A stretch of DNA of 64,000 bases from Chthonomonas sp. UBA2362 (GCA_002344135.1 DDTO01000004.1:874808-938807), one strand, 5' to 3'; counted from the stretch's first letter, positions 1-9,112 are shown. Numbers and translations: made by a program. Notes: generated from the letters alone by a model not told the origin.

Positions 1-23
1 TCCCCCTCACGGCGTGAGGGGGA
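1..23. terminator. Hairpin at left window edge
   Basis: Bases 1-11 (TCCCCCTCACG) and 13-23 are perfect reverse complements, so a strong GC stem can form. No T-run follows, so it may be the end of a gene lying to the left or simply a structured spacer just before the trmFO promoter. Confidence 0.4.
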
Positions 24-38
24 AGTCGTCGTTCGGAC

Positions 39-44
39 TACAAT
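39..44 (+). promoter_or_regulatory. -10 element of trmFO, leaderless type
   Basis: TACAAT is followed by exactly six bases and then the GTG start at 51. Transcription from this hexamer would begin at or next to the start codon, giving a leaderless mRNA. No Shine-Dalgarno sequence fits in the space. Confidence 0.55.
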
Positions 45-50
45 CCACTC

Positions 51-1397
51 GTGATCACCGTAGTCGGAGGTGGGTTCGCCGGGGTCGAGGCGGCGTGGGG
101 AGCGGCGGAGCGCGGGTCGAAAGTGCGGCTCTACGAGATGCGGCCTCAGCGGATGACGCCTGCCCACAAGACAGGCCTCCTCGCCGAGCTCGTCTGCTCC
201 AACAGCTTCAAGTCCAAAGCCCCCACAAGCCCCGCGGGGCAGCTCAAAGCGGAGATGGTCGGGCTCGGCTCGCTCGTCATCCCCCTCGGAGAGGAGCATT
301 CCGTGCCCGGAGGAGAGGCCCTCTGCGTCGATCGAGACCGTTTTGCCAGCGCAGTGACCGAGCGAATCGACCAACACCCCAACATCGACCTCGTCCGAGA
401 GGAGTTTCGCCCCGGAGATCACGACGGCCCCCTCGTCGTAGCCACCGGCCCCCTCACCAGCCCCGATCTCTCCGCTTGGCTGGCCTCGCTCACCGGCCGC
501 GAGCACCTCTACTTCTACGATGCCGTCAGCCCGGTGGTCGACGCATCGACCCTCGACCCCAGCATCGTCTTCGCCCAGAGCCGATACGACAAAGGAGGGG
601 ACGACTATCTCAACTGCCCCTTCGACAAGGACAAGTACGAGGCCTTCGTTCACGCTCTCGTCACCGCCGAGCGCGCTCCCATCCACGACTTCGAGGCCGA
701 AGGCGACCAATCGGTCCCGCTCGAGGACCGACTCCTCGCGAAGATCAACTATTTTGCCGGATGCACCCCCATCGAGGCCATCGCCGACAAGGGAGCGCGC
801 TCCCTCGCCTTCGGCAACTTCAAGCCGGTGGGCCTCACCGACCCCCGAACCGGCCGCCGACCCTACGCCGCCCTCCAGCTCCGCCCCGAGAACCGCGAAA
901 AGAGCCTCTATTCCCTCGTCGCATGCCAGACCCGCCTCAAGTGGGGCGAGCAAAAGCGCGTCTTCCGCATGGTGCCCGGCCTCGCACAGGCCGAGTTCGT
1001 CCGATTGGGCGTCATCCACCGCAACACGTACATCGAAGCGCCCCGCGTGCTCGGGCAGAACCTCGAACTGCGCCAGCATCCGGGCATCTACGTCGCGGGA
1101 CAGCTCACCGGGGTCGAGGGCTACGTCGAAAGTGCCGCGATGGGCATCTACGCGGGCATCATGGCCCACCGAGCGGACCGGGGCCTCCCCCCCGAGCCCC
1201 CGCCGAGGGCCAGCGCCTTCGGGTCCCTCCTCGCGCACCTCCAGGACGCCACCCCACGGGACTTTGCGCCCATGAACATCAACTGGGGCCTCTTCCCCGA
1301 GCCCTCCGAGACCACCCGAGACAAGGGCGTGCGGCGCGCAGCACAACTCGAAGCCGCCAGAAAAGCCTTCGACGGGTGGCGCGCGCGCCTTGGGTAA
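51..1397 (+). CDS. trmFO: Methylenetetrahydrofolate-tRNA-(uracil-5-)-methyltransferase TrmFO
   Basis: This cytosolic flavoenzyme makes ribothymidine at position 54 of the tRNA T-loop, using methylene-tetrahydrofolate and FAD/NAD(P)H. At 448 residues it has the usual family length. The N-terminal dinucleotide-binding loop (VVGGGFAG, residues 4-11) starts the FAD domain. The family motifs ELVCSNSFKS (about 47-56) and YFAGCTPIEA are clear; the cysteine in the second (Cys238) corresponds to the conserved catalytic cysteine. The C-terminal GQLTGVEGYVESAAMG segment is the second FAD-contacting region. The GTG start is supported by the leaderless -10 just upstream and because the dinucleotide fold begins at residue 2. 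A sugar-isomerase-like gene follows after 12 bases, possibly co-transcribed. Confidence 0.95.
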   Translation: MITVVGGGFAGVEAAWGAAERGSKVRLYEMRPQRMTPAHKTGLLAELVCSNSFKSKAPTSPAGQLKAEMVGLGSLVIPLGEEHSVPGGEALCVDRDRFASAVTERIDQHPNIDLVREEFRPGDHDGPLVVATGPLTSPDLSAWLASLTGREHLYFYDAVSPVVDASTLDPSIVFAQSRYDKGGDDYLNCPFDKDKYEAFVHALVTAERAPIHDFEAEGDQSVPLEDRLLAKINYFAGCTPIEAIADKGARSLAFGNFKPVGLTDPRTGRRPYAALQLRPENREKSLYSLVACQTRLKWGEQKRVFRMVPGLAQAEFVRLGVIHRNTYIEAPRVLGQNLELRQHPGIYVAGQLTGVEGYVESAAMGIYAGIMAHRADRGLPPEPPPRASAFGSLLAHLQDATPRDFAPMNINWGLFPEPSETTRDKGVRRAAQLEAARKAFDGWRARLG

Positions 1398-1409
1398 CCT
1401 CTCGAACAC

Positions 1410-2291
1410 ATGTCAAGAGACCAACATCAAGATATCAGGATCGGAACCATGGCCGGCATCTCCAACGGCCCCGACTACCTCCGCAAAGTTCTCCCCCACG
1501 GCTTCGAATCATTCGAGCTCACCTGCTGGGCGCAGGTCGGCGACGTCGACTTGGCCGAGTACGCCAGCCAAGTGCTCGATGTTCTGGGCGACGCGGCCAT
1601 CGTCAGCAGCCTCGGCATCTACGGCAACCCCCTCCAAGACGAGAAGACCGCCGCGGACTGGGCCGTCGTCATCCGCGCGTGCAAGTTGTTCGGCGCAAAG
1701 GTCGTCTGCGGGTTCGCAGGAGCCATTGAAGACAGCCCCGTCGACGAGAACATCCCTCGCTTTGCCGAGGTGTTCGGCCCACTGGCCAAGCTCGCCTCCG
1801 ACGAAGGCGTGAAGATCGCCTTCGAGAACTGCGACATGGGCGGCACGTGGGAGCGGCCCCGCTGGAACATCGCCCACTGCCCCCGCGCATGGGACCTGAT
1901 GTTCGACGCGGTCCCCGGCGCCACCATCGGGCTCGAGTGGGAGCCCTGCCACCAGATGTACAGCCTCATCGACCCCATCCCCCAGCTCCGCAAGTACGTC
2001 GGGAGGGTCTATCACATCCACGGAAAGGACGCAACGGTCTGCCACGACATCCTCAGGGACCACGGCACCCGCTCCGGCCTGACTTACGTGTACCACCGAA
2101 CCCCGGGATTCGGCGACAGCAACTGGTGCGACATTATCACCATCCTGCGACAGGGCGGCTACCGCGGTTCGATCGACATCGAAGGCTGGCACGACCCCGT
2201 CTACCGCGATGATCTGGAGATGACTGGCCAAGTGCGGGCCCTCGAATACCTGAAGGCCTGCCGCGGCGGCCCGTACGTCGCCAATCCATAG
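1410..2291 (+). CDS. Sugar phosphate isomerase/epimerase-like TIM barrel protein
   Basis: The 293-residue protein has the sequence character of the xylose-isomerase-like TIM barrel / AP-endonuclease family 2 superfamily, whose members isomerise or epimerise sugars using a divalent metal. The expected acidic and histidine metal ligands are visible on successive strands: FENCDMGG, GLEWEPCH, YHIHGKD and SIDIEGWHDP. The substrate cannot be read from the sequence. It lies 12 bases after trmFO on the same strand and has no clear promoter of its own. An alternative start at 1449 (MAGISNG) would remove only a short leader; the longer form keeps a plausible first beta strand (IRIGTMA). The family is secure, the function is not. 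Confidence 0.8.
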   Translation: MSRDQHQDIRIGTMAGISNGPDYLRKVLPHGFESFELTCWAQVGDVDLAEYASQVLDVLGDAAIVSSLGIYGNPLQDEKTAADWAVVIRACKLFGAKVVCGFAGAIEDSPVDENIPRFAEVFGPLAKLASDEGVKIAFENCDMGGTWERPRWNIAHCPRAWDLMFDAVPGATIGLEWEPCHQMYSLIDPIPQLRKYVGRVYHIHGKDATVCHDILRDHGTRSGLTYVYHRTPGFGDSNWCDIITILRQGGYRGSIDIEGWHDPVYRDDLEMTGQVRALEYLKACRGGPYVANP

Positions 2292-3250
2292 ACCGATTCC
2301 TTCCAACTGGCCCACGGCGGCGACCTGGGATACGGGCGTCGTCACCTAACGCGCTGCTAACGGCCCCAATGCCACTGGCGCGATGACCATGGGCGCCCCG
2401 GGGCCATCATCGCTGCCAGACAAAGCTGCCGCGCATTGCCGCCGCGTCTCTGTCTCCGGCGTCCTTGCGTCTGTGCATGGCTTTGTCTTCCTGCACCGCT
2501 CTGTGGACGCCATCGCGGCGGTCTATGGCTCGACAAGTGGAAGGATTGCCGTAATTCTCGGCTGCAGTGATCAAGACAGGCTTTACTTTGTCGTCCTCGC
2601 GCCATGCCATGTGGTGAGTTTTGGAGCCGCGTTCGAAGAGACGGCTTGCGATGTCGCACTCTTGGTGCGCGATGTAACGCTCTTGGCATGCGATGGCGCT
2701 TCCGGAGCGCTCGATGGAGCAGTCACTGCCTGCGTTGTCGCCTTGTCGGTGCGCGTTGGACCGATCACAGCGTGCAGCGCCGAAGGCTGAGCATGCAAGG
2801 ACGCTCTCCGAGCGAACGATGGCACGCTCCGAGTGTGCCATGTCGCTTGCCTGGTTTGCGATGAAGCACTCTGGGCGTGGTACGACGCTCTCTGGGTGTT
2901 CTATGCCCCTCTCCTGGCGTGCTAGGTACCGGCCTGAGTGGTCTATGGAGCATGCAGGGCGGCCGATGGGGCCGACTCTGAGTCGGTTGCGGGAGTCTGA
3001 GTGATCCGTGGAGGTGGCGGGGCGCTGGTTGGAGGTGGGTCTTGGATCGCGGGAGTGTTCGCTTTAGCCGAGGAGACCCTGGGGCGGAGTGCAGACGGCT
3101 TTGGACAGTAGCCTGCCGGTTTCTCCGTCGCCTCGGCTGGCTTGCCGGCCTTCCGTCTTGCCGAACCAGCGTCCCTTGCCGCCCGCACTGCATTCGAAGC
3201 GCCGTCCGGTCACTGCGTTCCCGGTGTAGCATAACCCGAGGCCTTTCCGA
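2292..3250. other. Gene-free interval with a degenerate repeat array
   Basis: Almost 1 kb without a convincing gene. Frames are open on both strands, but none looks like a known protein and composition is biased by the 21-bp array at 2651-3004. Bases 2292-2650 and 3005-3250 show no RNA gene, terminator or ORF that I can support; 2477-2560 has loosely similar 21-nt-like units in the same frame. Confidence 0.6.
2651..3004 (+). repeat. Degenerate 21-bp (heptapeptide-coding) tandem repeat, about 17 units
   Basis: Read in the frame of an ATG at 2693, the DNA divides into 17 consecutive units of seven codons. Their consensus resembles ATG-nnG-CnC-TCC-GAG-CGT-GCG (M-x-L/H-S-E/W-R-A/S/T). Examples are MALPERS, RTLSERT, MARSECA, MPLSWRA and MEHAGRP. 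Phase is kept throughout, although units have diverged strongly and the second contains a TAA. From 2693 the frame stays open to a TGA at 3004, giving about 103 residues without an obvious start signal. It may be a decayed repeat protein or a non-coding minisatellite. I know no named family for it. Confidence 0.7.
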
Positions 3251-3256
3251 TAGACT
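3251..3256 (+). promoter_or_regulatory. -10 element of the Cys/Met PLP enzyme gene, leaderless type
   Basis: TAGACT, then six bases, then ATG at 3263. The same TAGACT-N6-ATG arrangement occurs before the genes at 7094 and 61870. Confidence 0.55.
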
Positions 3257-3262
3257 CATGGG

Positions 3263-4408
3263 ATGCCTTCGATCGATACTCTCGCCGTCCACGCCGGAGT
3301 GGAGCCCGACCCGCTGACCGGTGCGGTCATGACGCCGATCTATCAGACGAGCACCTACGCCCAGACGGGCCCGGGGGAGCATAAGGGGTACGAGTACTCG
3401 CGCACGGACAACCCGACGCGGACACCTCTGCAGCGAAGCCTGGCCGAACTGGAGGGCGGCCAGCACGCTCTGGTCTTCGCCAGCGGCATGTCGGCCACCG
3501 ACGCGGTGCTGAACCTCCTTTCCGCGGGCGATCACGTGGTGGCCGGGGATGATTTGTACGGAGGGACGTACCGGCTGTTTACGCAAGTCGCCGCGCGGAG
3601 GGGGCTCGAGTTTACGTTCGTGGACACGGGCGACCTGACGAAGGTCGAAGAGGCCATGCGGCCCTCGACGAAGCTGGTGTGGACGGAGTCGCCGACCAAT
3701 CCGATGATGCGCCTTTGCGATATAGGCGCGATCGGGCGCCTTGCGAAGGCGTCGGGGGCCCTGATGGCGGTAGACAACACGTTTGCGACCCCGTACTTCC
3801 AACGTCCGCTGGCGCTCGGGGCCGATATCGTGATGCACTCGATGACGAAGTTCCTCAACGGGCACTCGGACGTGGTGATGGGGTGCCTTGCGCTGCGGGA
3901 TGACGACCTTATGAGGCGGCTGAAGTTCCTTCAGAACTCGATCGGGGCGGTGCCGGCCCCGATGGACTGCTTTTTGGCCCTTCGCGGGATCAAGACGTTC
4001 GCGCTCCGGATGCAGCGGCACGGAGAGAACGGGCTGCGGATCGCTTCCTGGCTCGAAGCGCACCCGAAGATCGTGAAAGTGTTCTTTCCCGGGCTCGCCT
4101 CGCACCCGCAGCACGACCTGGCGGCCCGGCAGATGAGCGGTTTCGGCGGCATGATGTCGTTTCTCGTCCGATCCGACCTTGCGGGGACGCTGCGCTTCCT
4201 TTCTTCGGTCCGGCTCTGCGCCCTTGCGGAATCGCTCGGCGGTGTGGAGACGCTGATCGAGCACCCTGCGATCATGACCCACGCCAGCGTGCCGCCGGAA
4301 GTGCGGCGCGAAATCGGCATCCACGACAACCTCGTCCGCCTCAGCGTCGGCATCGAGGCGCCCGAGGACATCGAGGCCGATCTGGAGCATGCGCTGGGGA
4401 CGGTTTAG
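3263..4408 (+). CDS. Cys/Met metabolism PLP-dependent enzyme (cystathionine gamma-synthase/lyase type)
   Basis: This 381-residue fold-type I PLP enzyme belongs to the cystathionine gamma-synthase, cystathionine gamma/beta-lyase and O-acetylhomoserine sulfhydrylase group, which handles sulfur amino acids in the cytosol. Visible family signatures are the N-terminal YSRTDNPTR, the cofactor-phosphate loop FASGMSA (72-78), the PLP-ring aspartate in AVDNTFATPY (Asp171), and the Schiff-base lysine in HSMTKFLNGHSD (Lys196). The C-terminal LAESLGGVETLIEHPA is also typical. Sequence alone does not separate synthase from lyase activity. The gene is monocistronic, with its own leaderless-type promoter directly after the repeat array. 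Confidence 0.9.
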   Translation: MPSIDTLAVHAGVEPDPLTGAVMTPIYQTSTYAQTGPGEHKGYEYSRTDNPTRTPLQRSLAELEGGQHALVFASGMSATDAVLNLLSAGDHVVAGDDLYGGTYRLFTQVAARRGLEFTFVDTGDLTKVEEAMRPSTKLVWTESPTNPMMRLCDIGAIGRLAKASGALMAVDNTFATPYFQRPLALGADIVMHSMTKFLNGHSDVVMGCLALRDDDLMRRLKFLQNSIGAVPAPMDCFLALRGIKTFALRMQRHGENGLRIASWLEAHPKIVKVFFPGLASHPQHDLAARQMSGFGGMMSFLVRSDLAGTLRFLSSVRLCALAESLGGVETLIEHPAIMTHASVPPEVRREIGIHDNLVRLSVGIEAPEDIEADLEHALGTV

Positions 4409-4453
4409 TCTTTTTTTGTCTTCGCGCAACACGATCGCGGGGAAAAGCACCTT

Positions 4454-4459
4454 TATAAT
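4454..4459 (+). promoter_or_regulatory. Consensus -10 (TATAAT) at the start of the XRE-type gene
   Basis: A perfect TATAAT lies only two bases before ATG 4462 and eight bases before an in-frame GTG at 4468. With the spacing seen elsewhere in the window, the leaderless start would be GTG 4468, shortening the protein by two residues. Confidence 0.5.
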
Positions 4460-4461
4460 AG

Positions 4462-5691
4462 ATGACAGTGACCGCCGACGCATCGCTCGGAACCGCCCTC
4501 AAGAGCGCACGGAAGTCTCGGGGGCATTCGATCGCCCGCACCAGTATGCTGGGCGGCGTCTCCACGGCAACCGTGAAACGCTGGGAAAACGGTCAGGGGC
4601 TCCCCCCGCGCGCTGACCTGCTCGTGTTCCTCGACCGGCTCGGGGTGCCGTCCGATTCACCGTACCGGCAGGTGCTCGAAGCCTCGGTGCGGCGGCCCGA
4701 GGTGCGTGAAGGAGCGGGCCGGCCCCTGCTGCGCTACTTGCGGTCCGAGCGGCGCAGGCACGGCCTGACGCTCGAATCGATCTCGGAGGCGACGGGGGTG
4801 AGCGTGCCCTCGCTTCACCGCTACGAGAGCGGATTGCGGGCGCCGGACTCGGCGACTCTCCGCTCGATTTCGCTCGCCTGCGGCTGCGGCGAGAAGGCGA
4901 CGGATCGGCTGCTGGAAGCCATGCGCCACGAGTCGGCTCCCAGCGGGTGCGACCTGCCCGTGAACGACCTCTTCTCGCGGCCGGACCAGGATTCGAGGCT
5001 CGAAGTGTTTGCGCGGCTCGATCGGATGACGTCCTTCCGGACTGCCGAGGCTTCCATGGATTCGGTTCTCGATCTCGTGGACGGCTTCACGATCCTCGGC
5101 GATCCTCACGGCCTCCTTGAGGCTTGGCCGCTCGTCAAACCGCTCGTTCGACTCGAGAACTGGTCCTCGATCGGCAAGCTTCGTCTGGGGACGAACCTGC
5201 TTTTGGCGCGCGTCAACGTCGACTCGAGTGATCTCCCCGCCAGCGAGTTCGCCCGGTACCGAAGGTCCCTCTTCGACGGAGATTGGTGCAGCGCGCGGGT
5301 TCACGCGACCCTCCTTTTCACCCGGGTCACCATCACGGCCGGGGCTCCAGAAGAGGCCGCCAACATGCTCACCGATCTCGAACGCGAGATCGCGCCTCGG
5401 AAGGTGCCCCACTCCGACATGGTTTGCGAGCTCTACCGCCGCGCCGTCGAGTGCGATCTGACGGGAAGCCGAGACAGCCTCATGCTCACGCAACTCGGGG
5501 CACTGGGGTTCGGACCACTTTGGAGCTACAACGTGGACGTGGCGACGGTCGGAGTGCTCGATCGGCTGGGCGATCGTGCTGAACAGGCGAGCGCCATCGA
5601 GCGTTGCCGAGCCCAAGAGCGCCGCTATGGTTTCGGCTCTCCGCTCGTCAATCGCATCGCGCGCCGGATGAGCCGCGAAAGGGCGACATAG
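4462..5691 (+). CDS. XRE-family regulator with two helix-turn-helix domains
   Basis: This 409-residue probable transcription factor has two cro/C1-type HTH modules in tandem. The first spans about residues 9-60 (recognition part VSTATVKRWENG) and the second about 88-145 (VSVPSLHRYESGLRAP). The remaining ~260 residues are a helical, leucine-rich region without a motif I recognise, which could sense a signal or drive oligomerisation. Two N-terminal XRE domains in one chain suggest recognition of an asymmetric or extended operator. It stands between two unrelated transcription units, so its target cannot be inferred. The start is either ATG 4462 or GTG 4468. Confidence 0.8.
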   Translation: MTVTADASLGTALKSARKSRGHSIARTSMLGGVSTATVKRWENGQGLPPRADLLVFLDRLGVPSDSPYRQVLEASVRRPEVREGAGRPLLRYLRSERRRHGLTLESISEATGVSVPSLHRYESGLRAPDSATLRSISLACGCGEKATDRLLEAMRHESAPSGCDLPVNDLFSRPDQDSRLEVFARLDRMTSFRTAEASMDSVLDLVDGFTILGDPHGLLEAWPLVKPLVRLENWSSIGKLRLGTNLLLARVNVDSSDLPASEFARYRRSLFDGDWCSARVHATLLFTRVTITAGAPEEAANMLTDLEREIAPRKVPHSDMVCELYRRAVECDLTGSRDSLMLTQLGALGFGPLWSYNVDVATVGVLDRLGDRAEQASAIERCRAQERRYGFGSPLVNRIARRMSRERAT

Positions 5692-5769
5692 GCGACAAAA
5701 GAAGCTCTGCCGCCGAAAAATGGTCCCGGACCTGCAACGCTTGCCGCCGCGAGGAGCACCCTTAGGGGC

Positions 5770-7026
5770 ATGCGTCTACAGAACAACTTAGCCCTCACCC
5801 TTCCCCTCCTCGCCGCGCTCTCCCTGGCGGCGAGTCCGGCTTCAGCCGAAGTCGTTACGGCCTGCAAAGGAGTCTTTTCCAGTACCGTCACCATCCGCGA
5901 CAAGGCACCCAATACCACGGTGTGGATCTGGCAGAGTTCCGAGAAGATGGGAATCGACGGCTTCGTCAACACGTCCTTCTCGGTTTCGACCGATGCGAAC
6001 GGAAACGGAACGGTCGAGATTCCGAACACGGCCTCCGGCACCTTGCATACGGATTACACCGTCAAGACGGGCACTTCCTCGCAATCCAACGCCGACCAAG
6101 CCCCTAAACTCGTGCTTCGCCCGTGGTACCTCAGCAGCGCCGCGGTCACGCCGGGAGACACGCCCGACCTCGGGCTTTGCCTCTACCAGAAGGTCGTGGG
6201 ACCCGACGGCGAACTCCTTCAGACTTGGAACCCCGGCACTGTCCTTCAACTCTCCCTGAACCCCGCCGAGGCCCAATGGCTGCCCCAAGGAATCCACCTG
6301 CAGATCCAAGGCGACGTGCAGGTGGCCATCACGAACGTCACGCCGAACTTCATTCGCCTGCAAATCATGGGCGATCCTACGCCGATGAGCGGTGATCGCA
6401 TCCGCATCGGCGGACTCGGCCTGCGCACGTTTGCCCCGATGGGCCAAAGCGTCGGCGTCCGGCTGGCCTTCCAAGGCTCCACGAACACCTTTGTCGACGG
6501 CCAGTTCTTCTCCGCCGACAACTTCCCCGTGCCTATCGACTACGAGTACCTGCGGCTGCCCGTAGTGGGACCGCGGATCGTCGAAGGAGCCATTCACCTC
6601 GAGGCCTTCGGACCCTCGCTCCGACCCGTCCAGGGAACGCTCGAGATTCGCGACCCCGTCACCCACGTGCCGATCCAGATCGAGCCGCTCCACCTCATGA
6701 ACAGCGGCGCCTTCTACGTCCCCACCAACCTTCCTCCTGGCGCGTACGAGGTTTCCATCAAGTGTTCGAACTGGCTGCGGGAGACCCGCCTCGTGAACTT
6801 CTCGAACATCGGAGCGACCGGGCTTCAGTTCCACGTCCGGACGGGTGACTGCGACGGGGACAACGAAGTTGCCATCGGAGACTATGCCCTAATCAGCCAG
6901 GCCTTCCTCGCCGAGACACCGGACCCGAACTTCATCGAAGGGGCCGACCTCGATGGCAGCGGAACCGTCGATATCGGCGACTACTCTCTGATGTCATGGC
7001 GGTACGGCTCGGTCGGCGACGACTAG
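5770..7026 (+). CDS. Secreted protein with C-terminal dockerin-like calcium-binding pair
   Basis: This 418-residue exported protein starts with a signal peptide (hydrophobic stretch about 7-20, ASPASA cleavage region near 26). A beta-rich body of unknown function follows. A carboxypeptidase-regulatory-like beta-sandwich lies at about 275-355 (GAYEVSIKCSNWLRE). The C-terminus carries two EF-hand-like loops, DCDGDNEVAIGDYALIS and DLDGSGTVDIGDYSLMS, about 36 residues apart, the arrangement of a type I dockerin. The same module ends the large protein at 10344-14855, so it probably serves a shared surface-attachment role (inference). A strong terminator follows. The start is set by the signal peptide and a GAGGAG sequence upstream. 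Confidence 0.8.
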   Translation: MRLQNNLALTLPLLAALSLAASPASAEVVTACKGVFSSTVTIRDKAPNTTVWIWQSSEKMGIDGFVNTSFSVSTDANGNGTVEIPNTASGTLHTDYTVKTGTSSQSNADQAPKLVLRPWYLSSAAVTPGDTPDLGLCLYQKVVGPDGELLQTWNPGTVLQLSLNPAEAQWLPQGIHLQIQGDVQVAITNVTPNFIRLQIMGDPTPMSGDRIRIGGLGLRTFAPMGQSVGVRLAFQGSTNTFVDGQFFSADNFPVPIDYEYLRLPVVGPRIVEGAIHLEAFGPSLRPVQGTLEIRDPVTHVPIQIEPLHLMNSGAFYVPTNLPPGAYEVSIKCSNWLRETRLVNFSNIGATGLQFHVRTGDCDGDNEVAIGDYALISQAFLAETPDPNFIEGADLDGSGTVDIGDYSLMSWRYGSVGDD

Positions 7027-7050
7027 ACAACCCTCGAATCCCTCCAATCG

Positions 7051-7079
7051 CGAGGCCGGACCCTGTCCGGCCTCGTTTT
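7051..7079 (+). terminator. Rho-independent terminator after the dockerin-like protein gene
   Basis: A perfect 10-bp stem (CGAGGCCGGA, loop CCCTG, TCCGGCCTCG) is followed by TTTT. It lies 24 bases after the stop codon at 7026 and directly before the -10 of the next gene. Confidence 0.85.
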
Positions 7080-7081
7080 GC

Positions 7082-7087
7082 TAGACT
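7082..7087 (+). promoter_or_regulatory. -10 element of the penicillin-acylase-family gene, leaderless type
   Basis: TAGACT, six bases, ATG 7094. It starts three bases after the terminator T-run of the preceding gene. Confidence 0.55.
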
Positions 7088-7093
7088 GCATAT

Positions 7094-9112
7094 ATGCTCG
7101 CGACCCTCGCTCTCGCGCTTCTCACGACCCAAGGCGAGATTAAGATCTACCGCGATCTCTACGGCGTGCCTTCCATCGTCGCCTCCAGCTACGTCGACGC
7201 CTGCTACGGCCTCGGCTACGCGTCTGTCGAAGACCACGCCGAGCGCATGGCCCTCAACTACAAACAGGCGCGCGGCAGGATGGGTGAGGTCTTGGGCAAA
7301 GGGCAACTTCTGACGGACGGGTTCCTCCGCAGCCTCGGCATCGAGGACCTTGCCCGGGCTAAGGCAAGGAGCCGAGGACCCTATCGCTCCCACTTCGAGG
7401 CGTTCCTCGCCGGGGCCAACAGGGCTCTTCAGGATCGCAAGGCGAACCTTCCGGCATGGATCGAGACCTTCGACCTCGTCGACGTCTTCTCACTAGCCCA
7501 ACTCGTGAACGCTGCGTTTCCTCTCCAAGAAGTCGCCGGCAAACTGATGCCTGGCAGCGGATCGAACCAGTTCGCCGTTGCGCCGAGCCGGTCTGCCACC
7601 GGTGCGCCCATTCTCTCGATGGATCCTCACTTGCCCTGGAACGGGCCGGTCACCTGGTACGAATACGCCATCTACACCCCCGAGGTCACCTTCCGCGGCA
7701 TCACCGTCCCCGGCTTGCCCGCGCCGGTCATGGGCCACAACCGCAAGGTCGCGTGGTGCATGACCAACAACGACCCCGATCTCTACGACTTCTTCATCGT
7801 CAAACCCAACCCCGAGAACCCCAGGCAGTATTCCTACCACGGCGAGTGGCGCAACTTCGAGGACACGGAGGTCGAGCTTCGTTATCTCGAGGACGGCGAG
7901 ATGAAGACTCAGAAGCAGCGCGTCAGGCGCACGGCCTGGGGACCCATGGTGCCCCTGCGTCCCCAGGCGCTGTATCTCTCGATGCTCGGCTCATGGGAGT
8001 TGCTCGCGACTTCGGACGGTCTCGTCCGCTCAGGCAGCGTCGAGGACGCCCGCCGAGCGCTTGCCCTCCTCGGCCTGTCGATGTGGAACGTCGTCGCCGC
8101 CGATACCGCCGGCGACATCCTCTATCAATACAACGCCCGTGTCAACCGCCGCGACCCCTCGTTCGACTGGAGCAAGCCCATCGACGGCGCCGACCCGCGT
8201 ACCCGACTCGGCGACCTCATCCCGGCCAACCAGCTGCCTCATGCGAAGAACCCGATCTCAGGTCTCCTCGTGAACTGCAACTCCGCCCCATGGCTGACCA
8301 CCCTCGGGGACGAAATCTCGCGCGAATGGCCCGCCTATGTGACCACTTACGGCCACACGACTCGCTACGACATCCTTTCCGCTCTGCTTGCCGCCGACCG
8401 TAAGATCACCCTCGACGAGGCGAAGACCTACGCCGTCGATACCAAGGTGCCCTTCGCCGGCGAGGCTATCGCCGCCCTCGAGGCCACCCGCCATGCCTCA
8501 CCCGCGGTGGACGTTCTTCGCCGATGGAACAAGCGGGCCGACATCTCCGCCAGGGGATGCGCGCTCTATGCCTATTGGGCAAGAGAGAAAGACGCCGCGC
8601 CCCTCATCCGGCAGGCAGCCGCCGGGAAAGACTGGACCCCCGAGCAGGCCGCCACCGCCACGAGAGCCCTCGACGCTGCAGCCGAAAGACTCAAGAGAGA
8701 TCACGGTGCGCTCTCGGTCGAGTGGGGCGAGGTTCATCGGATGAGCCGGGGCGGTTGGTCGGTGCCGGTCCTGGGCTGGGGCTATGTCGTCGGAAGCGAT
8801 GCTGCGGTCGCCCCAAACTCGGGCGCGTTCAAGGACGGGGCCTTTCAATGTGACTTCGGCTCCTCGTGGCGAATGATGGTATCGCTCGAGGCGAGCGGCG
8901 TTCGCAGCTGGAGTGCCCTTCCCTACGGCAACTCTTCCGATGCCAAGAGCCCGCATTACGCCGACCAGATGGCCCTCTTCGGGCGCGGGCACTATAAGGA
9001 GGTCCCCTTCGGTGTCGAGGCCGCCCGGCGAGCGGCGAAGCGAACCACGGTCCTCGCGTATCCTGCCGTTTCGAAGTCGCGCCCATTGAACGGGTTAGCG
9101 GTGGCACGTTGA
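7094..9112 (+). CDS. Penicillin acylase family protein (N-terminal nucleophile amidohydrolase)
   Basis: This 672-residue member of the penicillin/cephalosporin/N-acyl-homoserine-lactone acylase family hydrolyses amide bonds after self-cleavage into two chains. The N-terminal GVPSIVASSYVDACYGLGY and the ERMALNYKQARGRMGEVLG segment match the alpha subunit. The cleavage site and nucleophile are in GSGSNQFAVAP, where Ser157 follows Gly and precedes Asn-Gln, as in the family GSNxW/F motif. SMDPHLPW and MGHNRKVAWCMTNN are further signatures, the second contributing the oxyanion asparagine. The spacer between chains is very short. A short hydrophobic N-terminus may be a signal peptide. The natural substrate (acyl-homoserine lactone, cyclic lipopeptide or other) cannot be told. 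Confidence 0.88.
   Translation: MLATLALALLTTQGEIKIYRDLYGVPSIVASSYVDACYGLGYASVEDHAERMALNYKQARGRMGEVLGKGQLLTDGFLRSLGIEDLARAKARSRGPYRSHFEAFLAGANRALQDRKANLPAWIETFDLVDVFSLAQLVNAAFPLQEVAGKLMPGSGSNQFAVAPSRSATGAPILSMDPHLPWNGPVTWYEYAIYTPEVTFRGITVPGLPAPVMGHNRKVAWCMTNNDPDLYDFFIVKPNPENPRQYSYHGEWRNFEDTEVELRYLEDGEMKTQKQRVRRTAWGPMVPLRPQALYLSMLGSWELLATSDGLVRSGSVEDARRALALLGLSMWNVVAADTAGDILYQYNARVNRRDPSFDWSKPIDGADPRTRLGDLIPANQLPHAKNPISGLLVNCNSAPWLTTLGDEISREWPAYVTTYGHTTRYDILSALLAADRKITLDEAKTYAVDTKVPFAGEAIAALEATRHASPAVDVLRRWNKRADISARGCALYAYWAREKDAAPLIRQAAAGKDWTPEQAATATRALDAAAERLKRDHGALSVEWGEVHRMSRGGWSVPVLGWGYVVGSDAAVAPNSGAFKDGAFQCDFGSSWRMMVSLEASGVRSWSALPYGNSSDAKSPHYADQMALFGRGHYKEVPFGVEAARRAAKRTTVLAYPAVSKSRPLNGLAVAR

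Noticed and set aside
2651..3004. CRISPR-like array
   Set aside because: Units are contiguous 21-mers with no spacers and no cas genes nearby.
2765..4483. 572-codon open frame on the minus strand
   Set aside because: Antisense to the Cys/Met PLP enzyme and the repeat array; arginine/histidine/proline-rich, as expected for a GC-rich shadow frame.
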